NCBI GenBank assembly: GCA_905221605.1
Contig: CAJNDS010000091.1
Location: 756,738-820,737, forward strand
Direction of reading: 5' to 3'
From: Symbiodinium natans
Lineage: Eukaryota; Sar; Dinophyceae; Suessiales; Symbiodiniaceae
DNA: 64,000 bases
Both the position numbers and the translations under genes were made by a program. How positions within the stretch are numbered: the first letter of the stretch is position 1; every line of letters begins with the position of its first letter. Positions 22,066-33,804 of the stretch are shown here, one piece after another. Below the pieces are notes generated by a model, which saw nothing but the letters and a program-made list of their open reading frames with translations, searched no databases and was not told where the DNA came from.

Positions 22066-23168
22066 AGGTCACCCTGCAGATCTCAACTCCTGAACATGTC
22101 CTCCCTTGCAGTTTAGGGTACCGCAGGGCCAGCAAGTTATTGCAATTCTCTCCCCCCCTTTACTTGAAGGTTCATGGGAACTTATTTAATAAGTAGGGTT
22201 AGAAGCACCCGGTTGTATCCATTAGTTGGGATGGTAAGACTATTACCCGAGCTTTCGGGTTCAGGTTTTTGGGGGGTTAGGGTTGATATAAGGGATTATA
22301 GCCCTAACCCTAACCCTAACCCTAACCCAGGCTAGGGATAAACAGGGAGGGTGGCTTGGTCTCACTAGGGATGTAAAGTTTATAGGCCTTATATTTAGAG
22401 CTTTCGGACTGAGAACGCCGGCGCTTAGAGTTTAGGGTTTAGGATTTAGGGTTTAGGGTTTTAGGGTTAGAGCAAGTTCTCCCCAGATAACGCTGGGCCG
22501 AAGAGCGCGTAATTCGTTGCCGCGCTCTTGCTTGTCTACGGTTCTCGAGTTCGACGGTCGCGTGGTCGTGAGATAGACGAGCCAGAGTGATCCCGTAACC
22601 CTAAACCCTAAACCCTAAACTCTAAACCCTAAACCCTGACACTCGCAGAAGCTCTCCTTGTGCGCCTTCCTCCTACCGCATTTCGGGTTGTAGAGAACTA
22701 GGAATTTTGCCCTAACTCCTGAACCCTTCAGACCGTGTTGGGTTCACGGGCTTACTTCCACAGGCCGGCCCAAACACACCTGCCTTCGTTCTTAAGTATC
22801 TACCGAGTTTTTTAAGGTACACAAGAAGATCCTCAACCTCAAAACCCTAAACCCAAAGCTCTGAAACAACCAAAAAAACCGAAAGATAACCCAGTATGCA
22901 TTTTGTTTAACGTTGATGCCTTTTTTTTTTTTTTGGGGGGGGTGGGGGGGTTGAGTACTTTTATCAGAGGGGATGGGCCTTTTAGGGGGTTTAAGGGTTC
23001 AGGGGACAGGCCTCGAACCCCCACACCCCAAAACTTGACAGCTTCAGGGCCTGACCCAGAAGAGAAATGTACATTGTTGGGTGGTATTTGGTGCTGTCTC
23101 TTTAAGGCTGTAAGGAAACTCTTCACTTCCATGAGGGCCTACATGTACCTTGAAAAAATTGGGGGAAA
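22066..23168. other. intergenic; family B-like end; mixed telomeric units
   Basis: A family B-type left end (TACTTGAAGGTTCATGGGAAC) lies at 22160-22182 without a clear partner. Four CCCTAA hexamers occur at 22301-22326, a six-base variant rare here. C units at 22597-22640. A T/G homopolymer pair lies at 22919-22950. No gene supported. Confidence 0.6.
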
Positions 23169-23258
23169 CCCTAAACCCTAAACCCTAAACCCTAAACCCT
23201 AAACCCTAAACCCTAAACCCTAAACCCTAAACCCTAAACCCTAAACCCTAAACCCTAA
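23169..23258 (-). repeat. CCCTAAA array, about 13 units
   Basis: Perfect tandem CCCTAAA units, left flank of the island at 23259-23360. Confidence 0.95.
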
Positions 23259-23291
23259 CCTAAAGGCCACTGGAGCCGGTCTAGAGGGGCC

Positions 23292-23357
23292 ATGAAGGGC
23301 CTGCGGGTGGCTTGGACGCTGCCGGAGCTGGACTTCCTGACAAGACCGGAAGACCGG
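23292..23357 (+). CDS. exon shard in a telomere-flanked island
   Basis: ATG at 23292 followed by KGLRVAWTLPELDFLTRPED then RVW, running into TTTAGGG. The left neighbour is a CCCTAAA array and the right a TTTAGGG array. The RVAWTLPEL motif faintly recalls a strand of M16-type peptidases, but the fragment is too short to assign. Confidence 0.35.
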
Positions 23358-23360
23358 GTT

Positions 23361-23638
23361 TGGGGTTTAGGGTTTAGGGCTAGGGTTTAGGGTTTAGGGT
23401 TTAGGGTTTAGGGTTTAGGGTTTAGGGTTTAGGGTTTAGGGTTTAGGGTTTAGGGTTTAGGGTTTAGGGTTTAGGGTCTAGGGTTTAGGGTTTAGGGTTT
23501 AGGGTTTTAGGGTTTAGGGTTTCAGGGTTTTAGGGTTTTAGGGTTTTAGGGTTTTAGGGTTTTAGGGTTTAGGCTTTATAGGGTTTAGGGTTTCAAGGTT
23601 TTAGGGTTTTAGGGTTTTGGGGTCTTAAGGGCCTTAAG
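23361..23638 (+). repeat. TTTAGGG array grading into TTTTAGGG
   Basis: About 14 TTTAGGG units from 23390, then TTTTAGGG 8-mers from about 23505 to 23570, then degenerate units. Confidence 0.95.
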
Positions 23639-23739
23639 TTGGGGTGCTCCCCCTTATACTGGCAGTCCTGGACAGGGATTCTAATTGGGAGCACTATAGG
23701 CCCCATGAAGGACCGTTAGTCTTAGGGGGAACATCCCAA
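23639..23739. mobile_element. MITE family A, copy 5
   Basis: Begins TTGGGGTGCTCCCCCTTATA, ends AGGGGGAACATCCCAA, 101 bp. It lies inside a tract of TTTTAGGG and GTCTTAAGGGCCTTAAGG units. The immediate 8-mers do not match, but GTCTTAAGGGCCT occurs on both sides. Confidence 0.88.
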
Positions 23740-26574
23740 TTTGGTAGTCTTAAGGGCCTGAAGGGTTTTAGGGTTTTTTGGGTTCTAGGGAGGGTTTTAG
23801 GGTCTTAAAGGCCTTAAGGGTTTTAGGGTGTTGGGGTTTCAGGTCTTGATTCAGGGCCTGGGGTGTTAGGGTGTTAGGGTGTTAGGGCTTGAGGGTTTAG
23901 GGTCTTAAGGGTTTTAGTGTCTTAAGGGCCGTCAGGGTTTTAGGGCTTGGGGCTTTTAGGGCGTTTCAGGGCTTAAGGGCCTTAAGGGTTTTAGGGTTTT
24001 AGGCTTAGGTGTGTGTGTGTGTGTGTGTGTGTGATGTTTTTTGGGGTGAAGGGTGGGAAGGGGAATGGAACTTCGAGGAAAGTTAAGGTTTAGCAAACCC
24101 TCAGAGGAAGTGTTTTCTTTCTTCGTTTGGTCACTGACCGCGCTGACAGCAAAAAAAAGCTTCGAGGCAAGCGGAGGCAACAAGCCATGCAACGAAGGTG
24201 GCACAAAGTCACAAAGTGGGCTCTAAGCACCTCCCCCTGAACCCCGAATTGAGCTGGCTCTTTAGAGTTTAGGGTTCAGGGCTACTACAAGTGCTGCACA
24301 CACTCAGACAAGGAGACATGCACCCGAGCTATTTGTAAGTCAAGGGTACGTATTTTTTCGGCTTAGAGGCCCTAAACCCTCAATATCCAGGATCGGATCG
24401 CGCCTGTCGTGCTTTTTGTATCCTTGGTGGCGGCATCCTGCTCGCGTGGTGAAGGGGTTGAGTGTTTTCAGGCTTCTTCGTAACTATATAATATGAATAT
24501 GGACACCCTTTCTGGGGTTGGCTTGCTGTTACAAGGGAACCCTGAAGCCTACAGCCTAAGATCTCTACCCAAGGGTGGGGTGGGGGGCGGGGGGGGGGGT
24601 GCGTCCAGGGCCCTTCAACCACCACCTTGAAGGTGCGACGTGCTTGAGGCACCCTAAACCCTAAACCTATATGCACCCTGAACTTCTAAACCCGAAGCCA
24701 CTGCCGCTGGATCTAGAGGACTTTGGGTTCTAGGGTGCTTCGATGGACAGCAAAAGCAAGGACCAGACAAGTGAAACAGAGACATTCTAGCAGAACCCCA
24801 CAATAGGAGAAGGATGATGCCTAAGTACCCCTTAGTAAGGGCCTAGGTGTACCTGCATGGGGCTATTCAGGGTATCTTAAACGGGTCCTTGGGGAGAGAC
24901 TAGGTGGCTAGGGCTTGCAGGTGTAAGGTTTAGGGTTCAGGGTTTAGGTTTTAGGGTTTAGGGCAAGTTTAGGGTTTGGGGTCGAAGCTGCAGTCTCCAC
25001 GTCTAGGGTATCGGGCTTAGGGAGGGCCCGCAGTCCTTTGCCGCTGAGCTAACAGTGGTCGCAGGCGGCCCTCCTGCCATTGGTAGCAGGGGGGGTTTAG
25101 GGTTTAGGGTTTAGGGTTTAGGGTTTAGGGTTTAGGGTTTAGGGTTTAGGTCTTAGGGATTGGGGTTAGGGCTTAGGGTTTAAGGGTTTAGGGCATTAGA
25201 GCTCCTCTTTAAGGCGCTCGTGAACTTCCCAAACCCCGACCCACACTGAAGCCCTAAACGCTGAACCCAAATACCTGAACCTTCAAGAGAAATCAAACCC
25301 TCGAGTTCCCCAAGTGCATGGGCTTGACTCACAGAGCGTCTGACTGCATGTCATGCAATCGATCCATAGTCTTTTCCCCTCAACACCATAAACGCCCTAA
25401 AAGCCCTAAACACCCTAAAAGCCCTAGGCCCTTTTCCCCAAACCACCCAAAATCCGAAGCCCCAAACCCTAAAACCCTAAACCCTAAAACCTGGACCCTA
25501 AACCCTAAACCCTAAACCCTAAACCCTAAACCCTAAACCCTAAACCCTAAACCCTAAACCCTAAACCCTAAGTCAGCTCCGCCACGCGCGCGCGCCCGTC
25601 CTGCGCTCGCCTTCGGCGCGGCCGGGGACGCCGAAGTGCCAGCGCCAACTCGAGGTTCAGGCTCGAGGGGTGGTTTAGGGTTTAGGGTTTAGGGTTTAGG
25701 GTTTAGGGTTTCGGGCTTAGGGGCTTAGAGCTTCGGGTTTAGGGTTCCATGGGTTAGTGGCTTAGAGGTTTACGTTGCGACCCGAGGCGTTGAGGGTTTT
25801 GGGGTTTGTGGTGTTTCGGGTAGGCGGGGAGGCATTTGGAGGGTTCAGGGTACCACCGACTCCCACAACCCCAATATATACGCACCCCAAGCACCTAAAC
25901 CAGGTAAGCTCCTAACTCCAGAACCCCGAAACCCTGAATTCCCCTCTCAAACCAAAAAAAGACTTGAGGCTCAAGCTTTCATCGCAACACCAACTCTCAA
26001 CGAGGGGAAGCTCCTACAGAGAACCAAGATATTGATTCCGCACAGCCGTGAAATCGTGGCACCGAACATACCAAATTGAGGCCGAACGCAAGTCGGCTCT
26101 TCTCACTGGCCCAAAACCCAAGGAAGTAAAAGCGAAACTTTCAGAATAAACTACCTTATAAGAAGCCCAAAGTTGAAAAGTTGGGTTTTGAGCCAGTAAG
26201 TCTTGCGGAGTCCTGCAGCTGAGCCAGGTGGTTTGGTCCCTCCAAAGTTGAAAAGTGCGCCAAGTCCTTGTCAGGCTCTTTTTCGACGGCCCTCCTGTAC
26301 AACCCTAAACCCTAAACCCTATAAACCCTAAACCCTAAACCCTAAACCCTAAACCCTAAACCCTAAACCTCTCTTCTTTGCTGAGAGCCTCTTGGTTTCC
26401 CGCTTAGCGAGCCACGGAGGGATCGGCTTTCCAGCTCTCTCAAGCACCCTTCCATCCTTCCGGCGAGAGATCGCTTGAAGCCCTCGGATTACCCCACGAA
26501 GCCCGGAGTCATCCTTTAAACCCTAACCCCTAAACCCTAAACCCTAAACCCTGAACCCTAAACCCTAAACCCTG
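23740..26574. repeat. telomere-type repeat mosaic, block 6
   Basis: Variant TTTTAGGG and CTTAAGGG units to 24005, a (GT)n microsatellite at 24009-24033, G arrays at 25093-25150 and 25675-25710, C arrays at 25499-25570 (about 10 units), 26303-26370 and 26520-26570. A TCAGGGTATCTTAAACGGGT segment at 24868-24890 recurs in similar form at 3420-3450. No gene supported. Confidence 0.8.
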
Positions 26575-26676
26575 GCACAGCCCCTGAGAACTCTGCGCGT
26601 GCTTCCTCATGTCTGGCAAGAACCGGCCATCGGCAGCAACAAGACCACCCAGATGCTCAGAGTCGAGAGACACACC
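26575..26676 (+). CDS. possible exon shard
   Basis: Open reading AQPLRTLRVLPHVWQEPAIG then SNKTTQMLRVERHT between two CCCTAAA arrays. Ordinary composition, no start codon, family unknown. Confidence 0.25.
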
Positions 26677-27194
26677 TTAAATCCCCTAAACCCTTAAACC
26701 CTAAACCCTGAACCCTAAACCCTAAACCTTAAACCCTAAACCCTAACCCCAGGAGCACAGTCCAACAACTACAAGGTGATTACCTAGGAGGCAGGAGGTT
26801 TTGGAATCCCCCCTATAACACTTAACCCTAAACCCTCAACCCTCAACCCTAAACCCTAAATCCTAAGCCAAGCCCTGGACCCGCTTCAAGCCCTGTACCC
26901 TAAACCCGACTCAACCCTAAACAATGCAAGGGTGAAGATGTCAAGCGGGCCTTTAGGGTTTAGGGTTTAGGGTTTAGGGTTTAGGGTTTAGGGTTTAGGG
27001 TTTAGGGTTTAGGGTTTAGGGTTTAGGGTTTAGGGTCCCCAAACCCCACTTGAAAGTTCTTGGGTACTTAGAAGTCTAGGGCGATAGGGTTTAGGGTTTT
27101 GGTTTCGGAAGCACCCGAAATAAGTAGACCCCCGAACCCTAAAGCCTAAACCCTAAACCCTAAACCCGAAACCCTAAACCCTAAACCCTAAACC
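26677..27194. repeat. telomeric arrays
   Basis: C units at 26690-26750 and 26820-26860, a perfect TTTAGGG array at 26953-27036 (about 12 units), a family B-like left end ACTTGAAAGTTCTTGGGTAC at 27047-27066 abutting that array, and C units at 27135-27194. Confidence 0.85.
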
Positions 27195-27278
27195 CGCGGC
27201 GTTCGGATCGCGGTCGATCCTAACCCGCGGGTATTTGCGAACGACCGCCAGAAGCTGCACGGTTGCACCACGGTTTAG
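27195..27278 (+). CDS. exon shard in a telomere-flanked island
   Basis: Reads RGVRIAVDPNPRVFANDRQK then LHGCTTV, with a TAG formed by the first TTTAGGG unit. CCCTAAA array left, TTTAGGG array right. Good protein-like composition; family unknown. Confidence 0.4.
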   Translation, partial: RGVRIAVDPNPRVFANDRQKLHGCTTV

Positions 27279-27510
27279 GGTTTAGGGTTTAGGGTTTAGG
27301 GTTTAGGGTTTAGGGGCTAAGTACATTAGCCCTAAAAACCCCGCTACCGAACCTTGAACCCTCCTTGCATCTCCGCCTGAGAGAACCTTCGGGGCGGGCT
27401 TGGATGGCGGCCCGGCTCCTTGCTTCGTTGCTTTTTGCTTTTAGGGTTTCGGGTTTAGGGCTAGGGTTTAGGGTTGCGGGTTTAGGGCTAGGGCTTAGGG
27501 TTTAGGGTTA
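27279..27510. repeat. TTTAGGG units and short unique island
   Basis: G array at 27275-27315, a short unique island at 27330-27440, then degenerate G units. Confidence 0.7.
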
Positions 27511-27652
27511 TCTCGGAGGTTCGGAGTTCTTCTAGCCCAATTATGAGTGTAGCTATAACCCACAATAAGCCCCTTGCGTACCCTAATGGCGTTGCCATTG
27601 GGCTATAAGTACAGATATAGGTGGGCTACGAAGTACCGTGAACCTCCAAGTA
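27511..27652. mobile_element. MITE family B, copy 1
   Basis: Left end CTCGGAGGTTCGGAGTTCTT, right end AAGTACCGTGAACCTCCAAG; the arms continue as TAGCCCA and GTGGGCTA. 142 bp, non-coding. TTTAGGG-type units on both sides. Confidence 0.75.
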
Positions 27653-28190
27653 GGGTTTCGGGTTTAGGGCTAGGGTTTCTATAGGCATTTGGGTTTGTAG
27701 GGTTTAAGGTCTTGGGACTGTAGGGTTTCGGGATTTGGGTTGAGGGAGTAGGGTCTGAAGGGGTTTAGGGTCTAAGAATGGCAGGGGTTAGGGTTTAGGG
27801 AGCAGGGCTTGTAGGGTTTAGGGTCTGGGGATTGTATTGAAGCTTCTGTCGCATTGGTTTAGGGGCTGGCTTACCTCGTATCCACCCCTGGTACCCCTCA
27901 AGGATTATGCACGGTACCTAACACCCTAAACCCTAAGCCTTAAACCCTGAACCCTGAACCCTTAAGTTTTAGAAATGCTGAACCCTTAAGTTATAGAAAT
28001 GCTGGGCAGCTCAAGTGGGCTCTCACTGCTCTGTTTGGGGTGGGATCAGCATCTCAGCCTATCCCAACATGGGGTTTGCAGGTTGTCGCTGTTAGGCTTG
28101 GGCTCTTGAGGCTCGTTGGCTTGTTGGCACTTGGGTATATCAGCGGGTTGGTTTGCCTAGACATCCCATTTGTAGTTTCGTTCTTTTGTT
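27653..28190. other. intergenic
   Basis: Degenerate G-rich units, then unique sequence with a 26-bp direct duplication (AACCCTTAAGTTTTAGAAAT type) at 27957-28003. No gene supported. Confidence 0.5.
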
Positions 28191-28191
28191 C

Positions 28192-28253
<62 letters not shown>

Positions 28254-28254
28254 G
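28192..28254 (+). repeat. (TTG)21 microsatellite
   Basis: Perfect trinucleotide run. It explains the poly-Cys and poly-Gln frames seen here. Confidence 0.98.
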
Positions 28255-28383
28255 ATTTTTGTTTGCCGGGGGGAGATACCCTGGCATAAGTAGACTAATA
28301 AGGCCCTCACGACAATGGCTTGCTCAGGCTATAAACCCCTTCATAGGAAAACAGATGTATCGAAACATGTTTAAAACACACAA

Positions 28384-28384
<1 letters not shown>

Positions 28385-28414
<30 letters not shown>

Positions 28415-28540
28415 TGTATGTATGTATGTATGTATGTATGTATATAATGTATGATTTCTATATAAATAAATAGATAAATATATGTATATATATATATAGA
28501 TAGATATGTATATATATGTATATGTATATACACACATACA
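28385..28540 (+). repeat. (TATG)15 and AT-rich microsatellite
   Basis: Fifteen TATG units, then ATAA, ATAG and ATATGT tracts. Confidence 0.98.
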
Positions 28541-30085
28541 TGTATATTTGCTGGGTTTGGGATTTAGGCATTAGGACCTCTCCGTGTATGAGCCCATTTC
28601 CTGAACACATTGATGCCAAACATGTGCACATGCGCCTGCTGGTTGAGCCGCCGTGGCCGGTGTCGTGGAAACTGGGCCTCCTCATTTAAGGAATTTTGGG
28701 GCATATGTGTCATTAAGGGTTGGGGGTTAGCGGCTTCTTTCCCTACTCCCTAAACCCTTACACACTAAACCCTGAACCCTAGACTCCAAACCCTCAACTC
28801 TAAACCCAGCGTGTGGGGTTGACGTGACGGGCTGGGTTGGGTAGTAGGGGTACAGGTGGGCGCCCCTACAACCTCGTTTCAGTCTTTGGAGTGTAGCGCT
28901 TAGGGTAAATGGGGTTAGGGTTTTGGGTTGAAGGGGTTAGGGTTAAAGGGTTTAGGGTTTAGGGTTCAAAGAGGGGTTTAGGGAGTCGGGCGTACTGAGT
29001 TTGGGGTTGTTGAAGGTGTAGGTGTTGTTCAAGGTTTAGGGTTTAGGCTTAGGGTTTGGGGGCTACTTTAGGGTGTGAGGATTGAGAATCCAGGGGACGG
29101 AGTTGAGGGTCTTGGCCTTAGTGCTTAGGAATTGGGGCTTTGAAAGGCACAGTTTCAGAATGATGGGCAGAGCTCTAAGCCCGAAACCCTATAATGCGCC
29201 CCAAAACCCTACTCTCGCCTGCGCTCGACTTTGCGGGAGGGCTCACCGTCGGCGTTGCCGCGCCTGGGAGGTTTCCGGTGTTTTTTTTGGCTTCGGAATT
29301 ATGAAGAATTTCTCTCCAACAAACCCTCGACACCCTACTTCAACCCTACGCCGTATAGTTGCTGGCTCTGCTTTTCAAGGAGGAGGGGCTCACCCTTGCT
29401 TTGTGGGCGAGCTCTCGTGCCCCTCCAAATACCCTCAACCCTGATAAACCCTAAACCCTAAACCCTAAACCCTAAAACCCTAAACCCTAAACCCTAACCC
29501 TAAACCCTAAACCCTAAACCCTGAACCCTGAACCCTGAACCCTGAACCCTGAACCCTGAACAAAACGCTCCGGCAGTTCCCAATGCCCAAAAGCAGACCC
29601 TAAAGGTTAAGGGGGTTTAGGGCTTAGGGTTTAGGGTTTAGGATTGAGGGTTGAGGGTTGAGGGTTGAGGGGGTTTGGGGCCCTATAGGGTTTGCCAATT
29701 TGGCGTGTTGGGGCTTGAGGGGTTTCGGGGCTTTGGGGTCTAAGGGTTGCGGGGGTTTAGGGGCATACCCTAAAGCCTCAACCTAAACACTAAACCCTAA
29801 ACCCTAATCCCTAAACCCTAATTCCTAAACCCTAGCCCTAAACCCTAAACCCTAAGGGTTAAAGAGGTTTCGGGGCTTTTGTGGTTTAGGGAGTTCGGGG
29901 TTGGCTCACCGCGATTCCGCGGCCTGCGGCTGGCTTTCCAGTACTTGCCGGTGACGTGTCGGTACCTGGGCCGGGGCCACGTCTTTTTGTTTTAGGGTTT
30001 ATTTATGGTTTAGGGCTAGGGTTTAAGGCTTTAGGGCTTGAGGGTTTGGGGTTTGGGGTTTAGGGTTGAGGGTTTCGGGTTTAGG
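28541..30085. repeat. telomere-type repeat mosaic, block 7
   Basis: G units at 28915-29060, a GC-balanced island at 29160-29420 with overlapping open frames but no clear gene, C arrays at 29446-29560 ending in CCCTGAA units, G units at 29610-29670 (TTGAGGG), C units at 29780-29855 and G units at 29990-30085. Confidence 0.75.
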
Positions 30086-30211
30086 GTACTTATAACCCAA
30101 CTACAAGTGTAGCTGTGACCCACTTGTAAGCCCCCTAAGTACCCTAATAGGGTTATAATTGTGTTATAAGCACGGTCATAATTGGGTTACTAAGTACCAT
30201 GAACCTCCAAG
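30086..30211. mobile_element. MITE family B, copy 2, left end replaced by telomeric repeat
   Basis: Right end AAGTACCATGAACCTCCAAG is intact. The left arm begins at GGTACTTATAACCCAACTAC; the expected terminal CTTGGAGGTTCATG is absent and the sequence there is TTTAGGG-type. The inner arms pair as ATAACCCAA and TTGGGTTA. Confidence 0.7.
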
Positions 30212-31020
30212 AGCAAGCTTAGGGCTTTGGGTTTACCCTAAACACGAAACCCTAAACCCAAAACCCCAAACCCTAAACTCTAAACTTGGAGTAAACGGAC
30301 TTATAAGGTATAGCGAAAGTCATCTTATACTACTTAGCTCTTGAAGACTACTGACTAGGTAGGGTTTAGGGTTTATACGTTCTGCGGGGGAGCTTTCAAG
30401 TGCAAGGCATTCTAGCTGGGGCTCTGGGCTAACCTTCCCCAAATACGGTCAGTTCATCCCCCCTAACCCACCCTGCCCCCCCCCTCCCTCTCTCTCTCCC
30501 CCTACTAGAGGCACCCCTCTGCGCCGAATTCTGTGTCTAAGTCATTAACCCTAAACCCTGAACCCTAAACTTTAGACCCTAAACCCTAAACCCGCCAGCC
30601 TGTCGCTGACGGCGGCCGGAATGAGGGTAGATTGTAATGACGCCATGAGGGTAGACAATCTAAAACCATATTTTTGTTTCCGCGGATTGCAGGCCTTCCT
30701 CAACCCTAAACCTATAAACCCTAAACCTTAAACCTTAAACCCTAAACATGTAACAGGTTTGGAATTCAGGGATTCGGGGCCACTACTCCAGAACCCTAAG
30801 CAAGTTCTAGACCCCAAGCCCGTAACTATTAGCTATAAGCTTTAAGTTATAAGCTATAAGCTATAAACTAGCTACTGTACACGATAAACTGTAAAGGTTT
30901 TAACCCTAAGCCCGAAACCCTAAAAACCTCGGGTTCACTCTACTCTTAGCACCGGGCCCTTCGCTGCCGGAGCGCCTGTCGGCGTCCATGGAGCTTTGCT
31001 TTGACAGAAAGGGGGGCCTA
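30212..31020. other. intergenic, mixed
   Basis: CCCTAAA units at 30236-30290, TTTAGGG units at 30361-30375, a pyrimidine tract at 30476-30502, a short duplicated ATGAGGGTAGA segment at 30620-30660, C units at 30700-30748 and TATAAGCT repeats at 30830-30870. No gene supported. Confidence 0.6.
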
Positions 31021-31105
31021 GTCCACTTATAAGACCTTTTAAGTGGCCTAATGTGGTTATAAGTACAGTTATATCTGGCCAATAAGTACCACGAACTTCC
31101 AAGTA
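31021..31105. mobile_element. MITE family B, partial copy 3
   Basis: Right end AAGTACCACGAACTTCCAAG and an interior GTGGTTATAAGTACAGTTAT match other family B copies; the left terminal arm is missing. Confidence 0.55.
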
Positions 31106-32571
31106 CTGTCCGCGCTTTTTAGAGGAGTTTGTAGGAGTAGTTGTTAGGGTTTAGGGTTTATAGGAAGTTTAGGGTGTAGAGTTTACCTGAAACTCTCATT
31201 TCCTACAGCTTTATGGCTTCCACCTCCAGATTCAGGGGCAGCTACTACGAAACTGCAGGCAAATAGAGTCTCAGCCAGGGCTTAGGATTTAGGATTTGAG
31301 GCCTCCGGGTTGAGGATTCTCGGGTTTAGGGTTTAGGACGTTGAAGACTTGAGAAATTAGGGGTTGGCTTTTTCTTTTTCTGAAGGAGGCACAGAGCAAG
31401 GTGCCACCCGACACCCTCCTAACACAGAAAAACGTCCTCAGCCCTTCAGGCTTCGTGACTTCAGCGGTTCTGTCGTAAGGCTGGCTTAGGGTGTAGCTTA
31501 GGGTGTAGAGGGTGTATATAGGCATGTGCGACTGGACTGGTTCATCCTCTGCTTCAACGACCCTAGCGCGAAAACGCGCGCATTCGTGCGCCCGACGAGG
31601 GCCGTACACGACACAGCAAATAAGAACCCTAAACCCTAAACCCTAAACCCTAAACCCTAAACCCTAAACCCTAAACCCTAAACCCTAAACTAGCTGAAGT
31701 CCCTAAACCCCGATCCTAAACCCTGAATCCTAAACCCTAAGGCCCAAATCCTGAGCCCAAAGTATACCAAACCGTAAACCCTAAACCCACCCGTTTGGCT
31801 CTTGCTTAAGGAAGAGTGCGGTTTATGGCTTAGGATTTAAGATTTAGGTGTGGAGCGATCTCCCTTTATGCACTACCAGGTCGCGCGCCCAGGCCCTGCA
31901 ACAAACCTTAAACCCGAACCTACCCTCATAGCGAATAACTTGACCTTGCCTGGAGAGTGCCCTTGTTCCTGGGTTAGGGTTTAGGGTTTAGGGTTTGGGG
32001 TTTAGGGTTTAGGGTTTAGGGTTCAGGGTTTAGGGTTTAGGGTTTGGGGTCGGGCTACTACTGTAGATTTCGTCTAACCTTCATGAAACTAAACAAATGC
32101 CCAAGGAGGGTGCAGTTCTGTCTCCTTGGTCATTGGGAAACAAGCAACATGAGGCGGGAGGTTAGGGTTCAGTGTAAAAGTCTACATTGGGTGGAACAGT
32201 TCGGGACCTACGTACCCTAAACCCTAAACCCTAAACCCTAAACCCTAAACCCTAAACCGCAAACTCTAATGGGGCTCTTGGAAGCCAATGTCCACAAACC
32301 AACAAGGCAATTAGTGCAACGTGCGTCTTGCCGAACCCGAGCCCTACACCCTAAACCCCAAAACACGAAACCCCAAAACGCGCTAAACCTCAAAACCCTA
32401 AAACCCTAAACCCCTAAACCCTAAATCCTAAACCCTAAGCACTGGCACGCCCAACCTTTGGGAGGAGTTTGTGTGCGTGCTGCGGTAGAAGTCGAAGTGG
32501 CATTTCCTGCGACTGTTCAGATAATCTGCCCTACACCGTGCTTGAAGGTTTGGGGTGTTTAGCGTTTGGGG
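31106..32571. repeat. telomere-type repeat mosaic, block 8
   Basis: C array at 31624-31692 (about 10 units), G array at 31974-32050, C arrays at 32215-32260 and 32390-32440. The unique stretch at 31340-31620 has a 106-residue minus frame but it is flanked by telomeric translation and unsupported. Confidence 0.75.
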
Positions 32572-32667
32572 TTTACTTGAAAGTTCATGGGTACCTATGA
32601 GTGGGGTTTTAAGTACTCGATATAGGGTTATAAACTTAGTTACCATACCTATGAACCTTTAAGTAAA
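32572..32667. mobile_element. MITE family B, copy 4
   Basis: Left end TTTACTTGAAAGTTCATGGG, right end ATGAACCTTTAAGTAAA; 96 bp. Outer bases TTGGGG and CCCAA extend the inverted repeat. Confidence 0.75.
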
Positions 32668-33202
32668 CCCAAAAGCGGGCGAAGGAAAGGGCTCGAGGCC
32701 TCAGGAGCCACCAGCTTGTCGAGTGTGGTCTTCATTAGGGTTTAGGGTTTAGGGTTTAGGGTTTCTAAGTCTGTAGGGACGCCTACACTTCCAACACACA
32801 GACACATACCACGGGTCACACCAAGATCACAACGTCTTGAAGAAGGGGCCTGCAACGAAGAAACCATCCCAGACTCTTGCTGCTTAGCCTAATAGGGTCT
32901 AGGGCTTATGCTAAACCCTAAACCCTGAAGCCTAAAACCTGTAGGATTGAGGTTAAAGATGGGACAACGGTTTGGTGGCAGGGGGATTTGGGGCTTCATA
33001 AGAAAACCTAAACCCTCAAAAAAAGGGACTGGGGGTACTAACTTGGCATCCTCGCCTTATCAGGGCCACCTGTGACTGCGAAACCCTACAAAAATGGCAC
33101 GTTATAACTCCCTAAATGCAGGGCGGTTTAGGGTTTAGGGTTTAGGGTTTAGGGCCATAACCCCCCAAAAAACAGTAGGGAAATGGAGCCCCCAGGAACA
33201 TC
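32668..33202. other. intergenic with short arrays
   Basis: TTTAGGG units at 32737-32765 and 33124-33155, CCCTAAA units at 32912-32930. No gene supported. Confidence 0.55.
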
Positions 33203-33292
33203 TTTGCCTTTAACAGCCCGGTGAGGTGCCTTTCGGCGGGGTCTGTGCACGTTGGGCGCTGGAGGTCGACAAACCGCTGCCTGCACATGGGG
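33203..33292 (+). CDS. possible exon shard
   Basis: Open as FAFNSPVRCLSAGSVHVGRW then RSTNRCLHMG, ending in a TTTAGGG array. Family unknown. Confidence 0.25.
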
Positions 33293-33360
33293 TTTAGGGT
33301 TTAGGGTTTAGGGTTTAGGGTTTAGGGTTTAGGGTTTAGGGTTTAGGGTTTAGGGTTTAG
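33291..33360 (+). repeat. TTTAGGG array, about 10 units
   Basis: Perfect tandem units ending at TTTAGCG. Confidence 0.95.
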
Positions 33361-33383
33361 CGTCTCTTCACCAAACAACAAGG

Positions 33384-33408
33384 ATAAGGGCACCACTGGG
33401 CTACCAAG
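33384..33408. mobile_element. MITE family C, right-end fragment
   Basis: The end CACTGGGCTACCAAG matches the right end of the copies at 8432 and 62097. The rest of the element is missing; a TTTAGGG array lies 24 bp to the left. Confidence 0.6.
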
Positions 33409-33689
33409 TTTTGGTCGTAAGCTCTGAGTCTGAGCCCTAGACTCGCCTGTCCCTACACCGTAAGGCCCTAAACCCGAGAACCCCCTGAACCCTAAACCCT
33501 AAACCCTAAACCCTAAACCCTAAACCCTAAACCCTAAACCCTAAACCCTAAACCCTAAACCCAAACCCTAAACCCTAAACCCTAAACTCCAAGCCGCTGA
33601 AGGAGGCTTATCGGAGATGATCTTGAGAATTGAATAGGCCGAAAGTTCAGCGAGACCAGCAGTAATCGGCAGCTGGTCTAATCCTTAAG
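33409..33689. repeat. CCCTAAA array and short unique flanks
   Basis: About 14 CCCTAAA units at 33486-33590. Unique sequence without a gene follows. Confidence 0.85.
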
Positions 33690-33804
33690 GCCTATAAGGA
33701 GGGACCCCTAGAAGGGACTCTTAAAGCCTTATTTTCCTATATAACCCTTGCAAAGTCTCTATATACCAAAGTAGCCCCTAAGGTCCCTTATAAGTTCCTT
33801 GAAA
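33690..33804. mobile_element. foldback element
   Basis: The arm AAGGCCTATAAGGAGGGACC pairs imperfectly with GGTCCCTTATAAGTTCCTT at the other end. About 115 bp, no coding capacity, single copy here. Confidence 0.55.

Noticed and set aside
28040-28287. Poly-Cys and poly-Gln frames
   Set aside because: They translate the (TTG)21 microsatellite.
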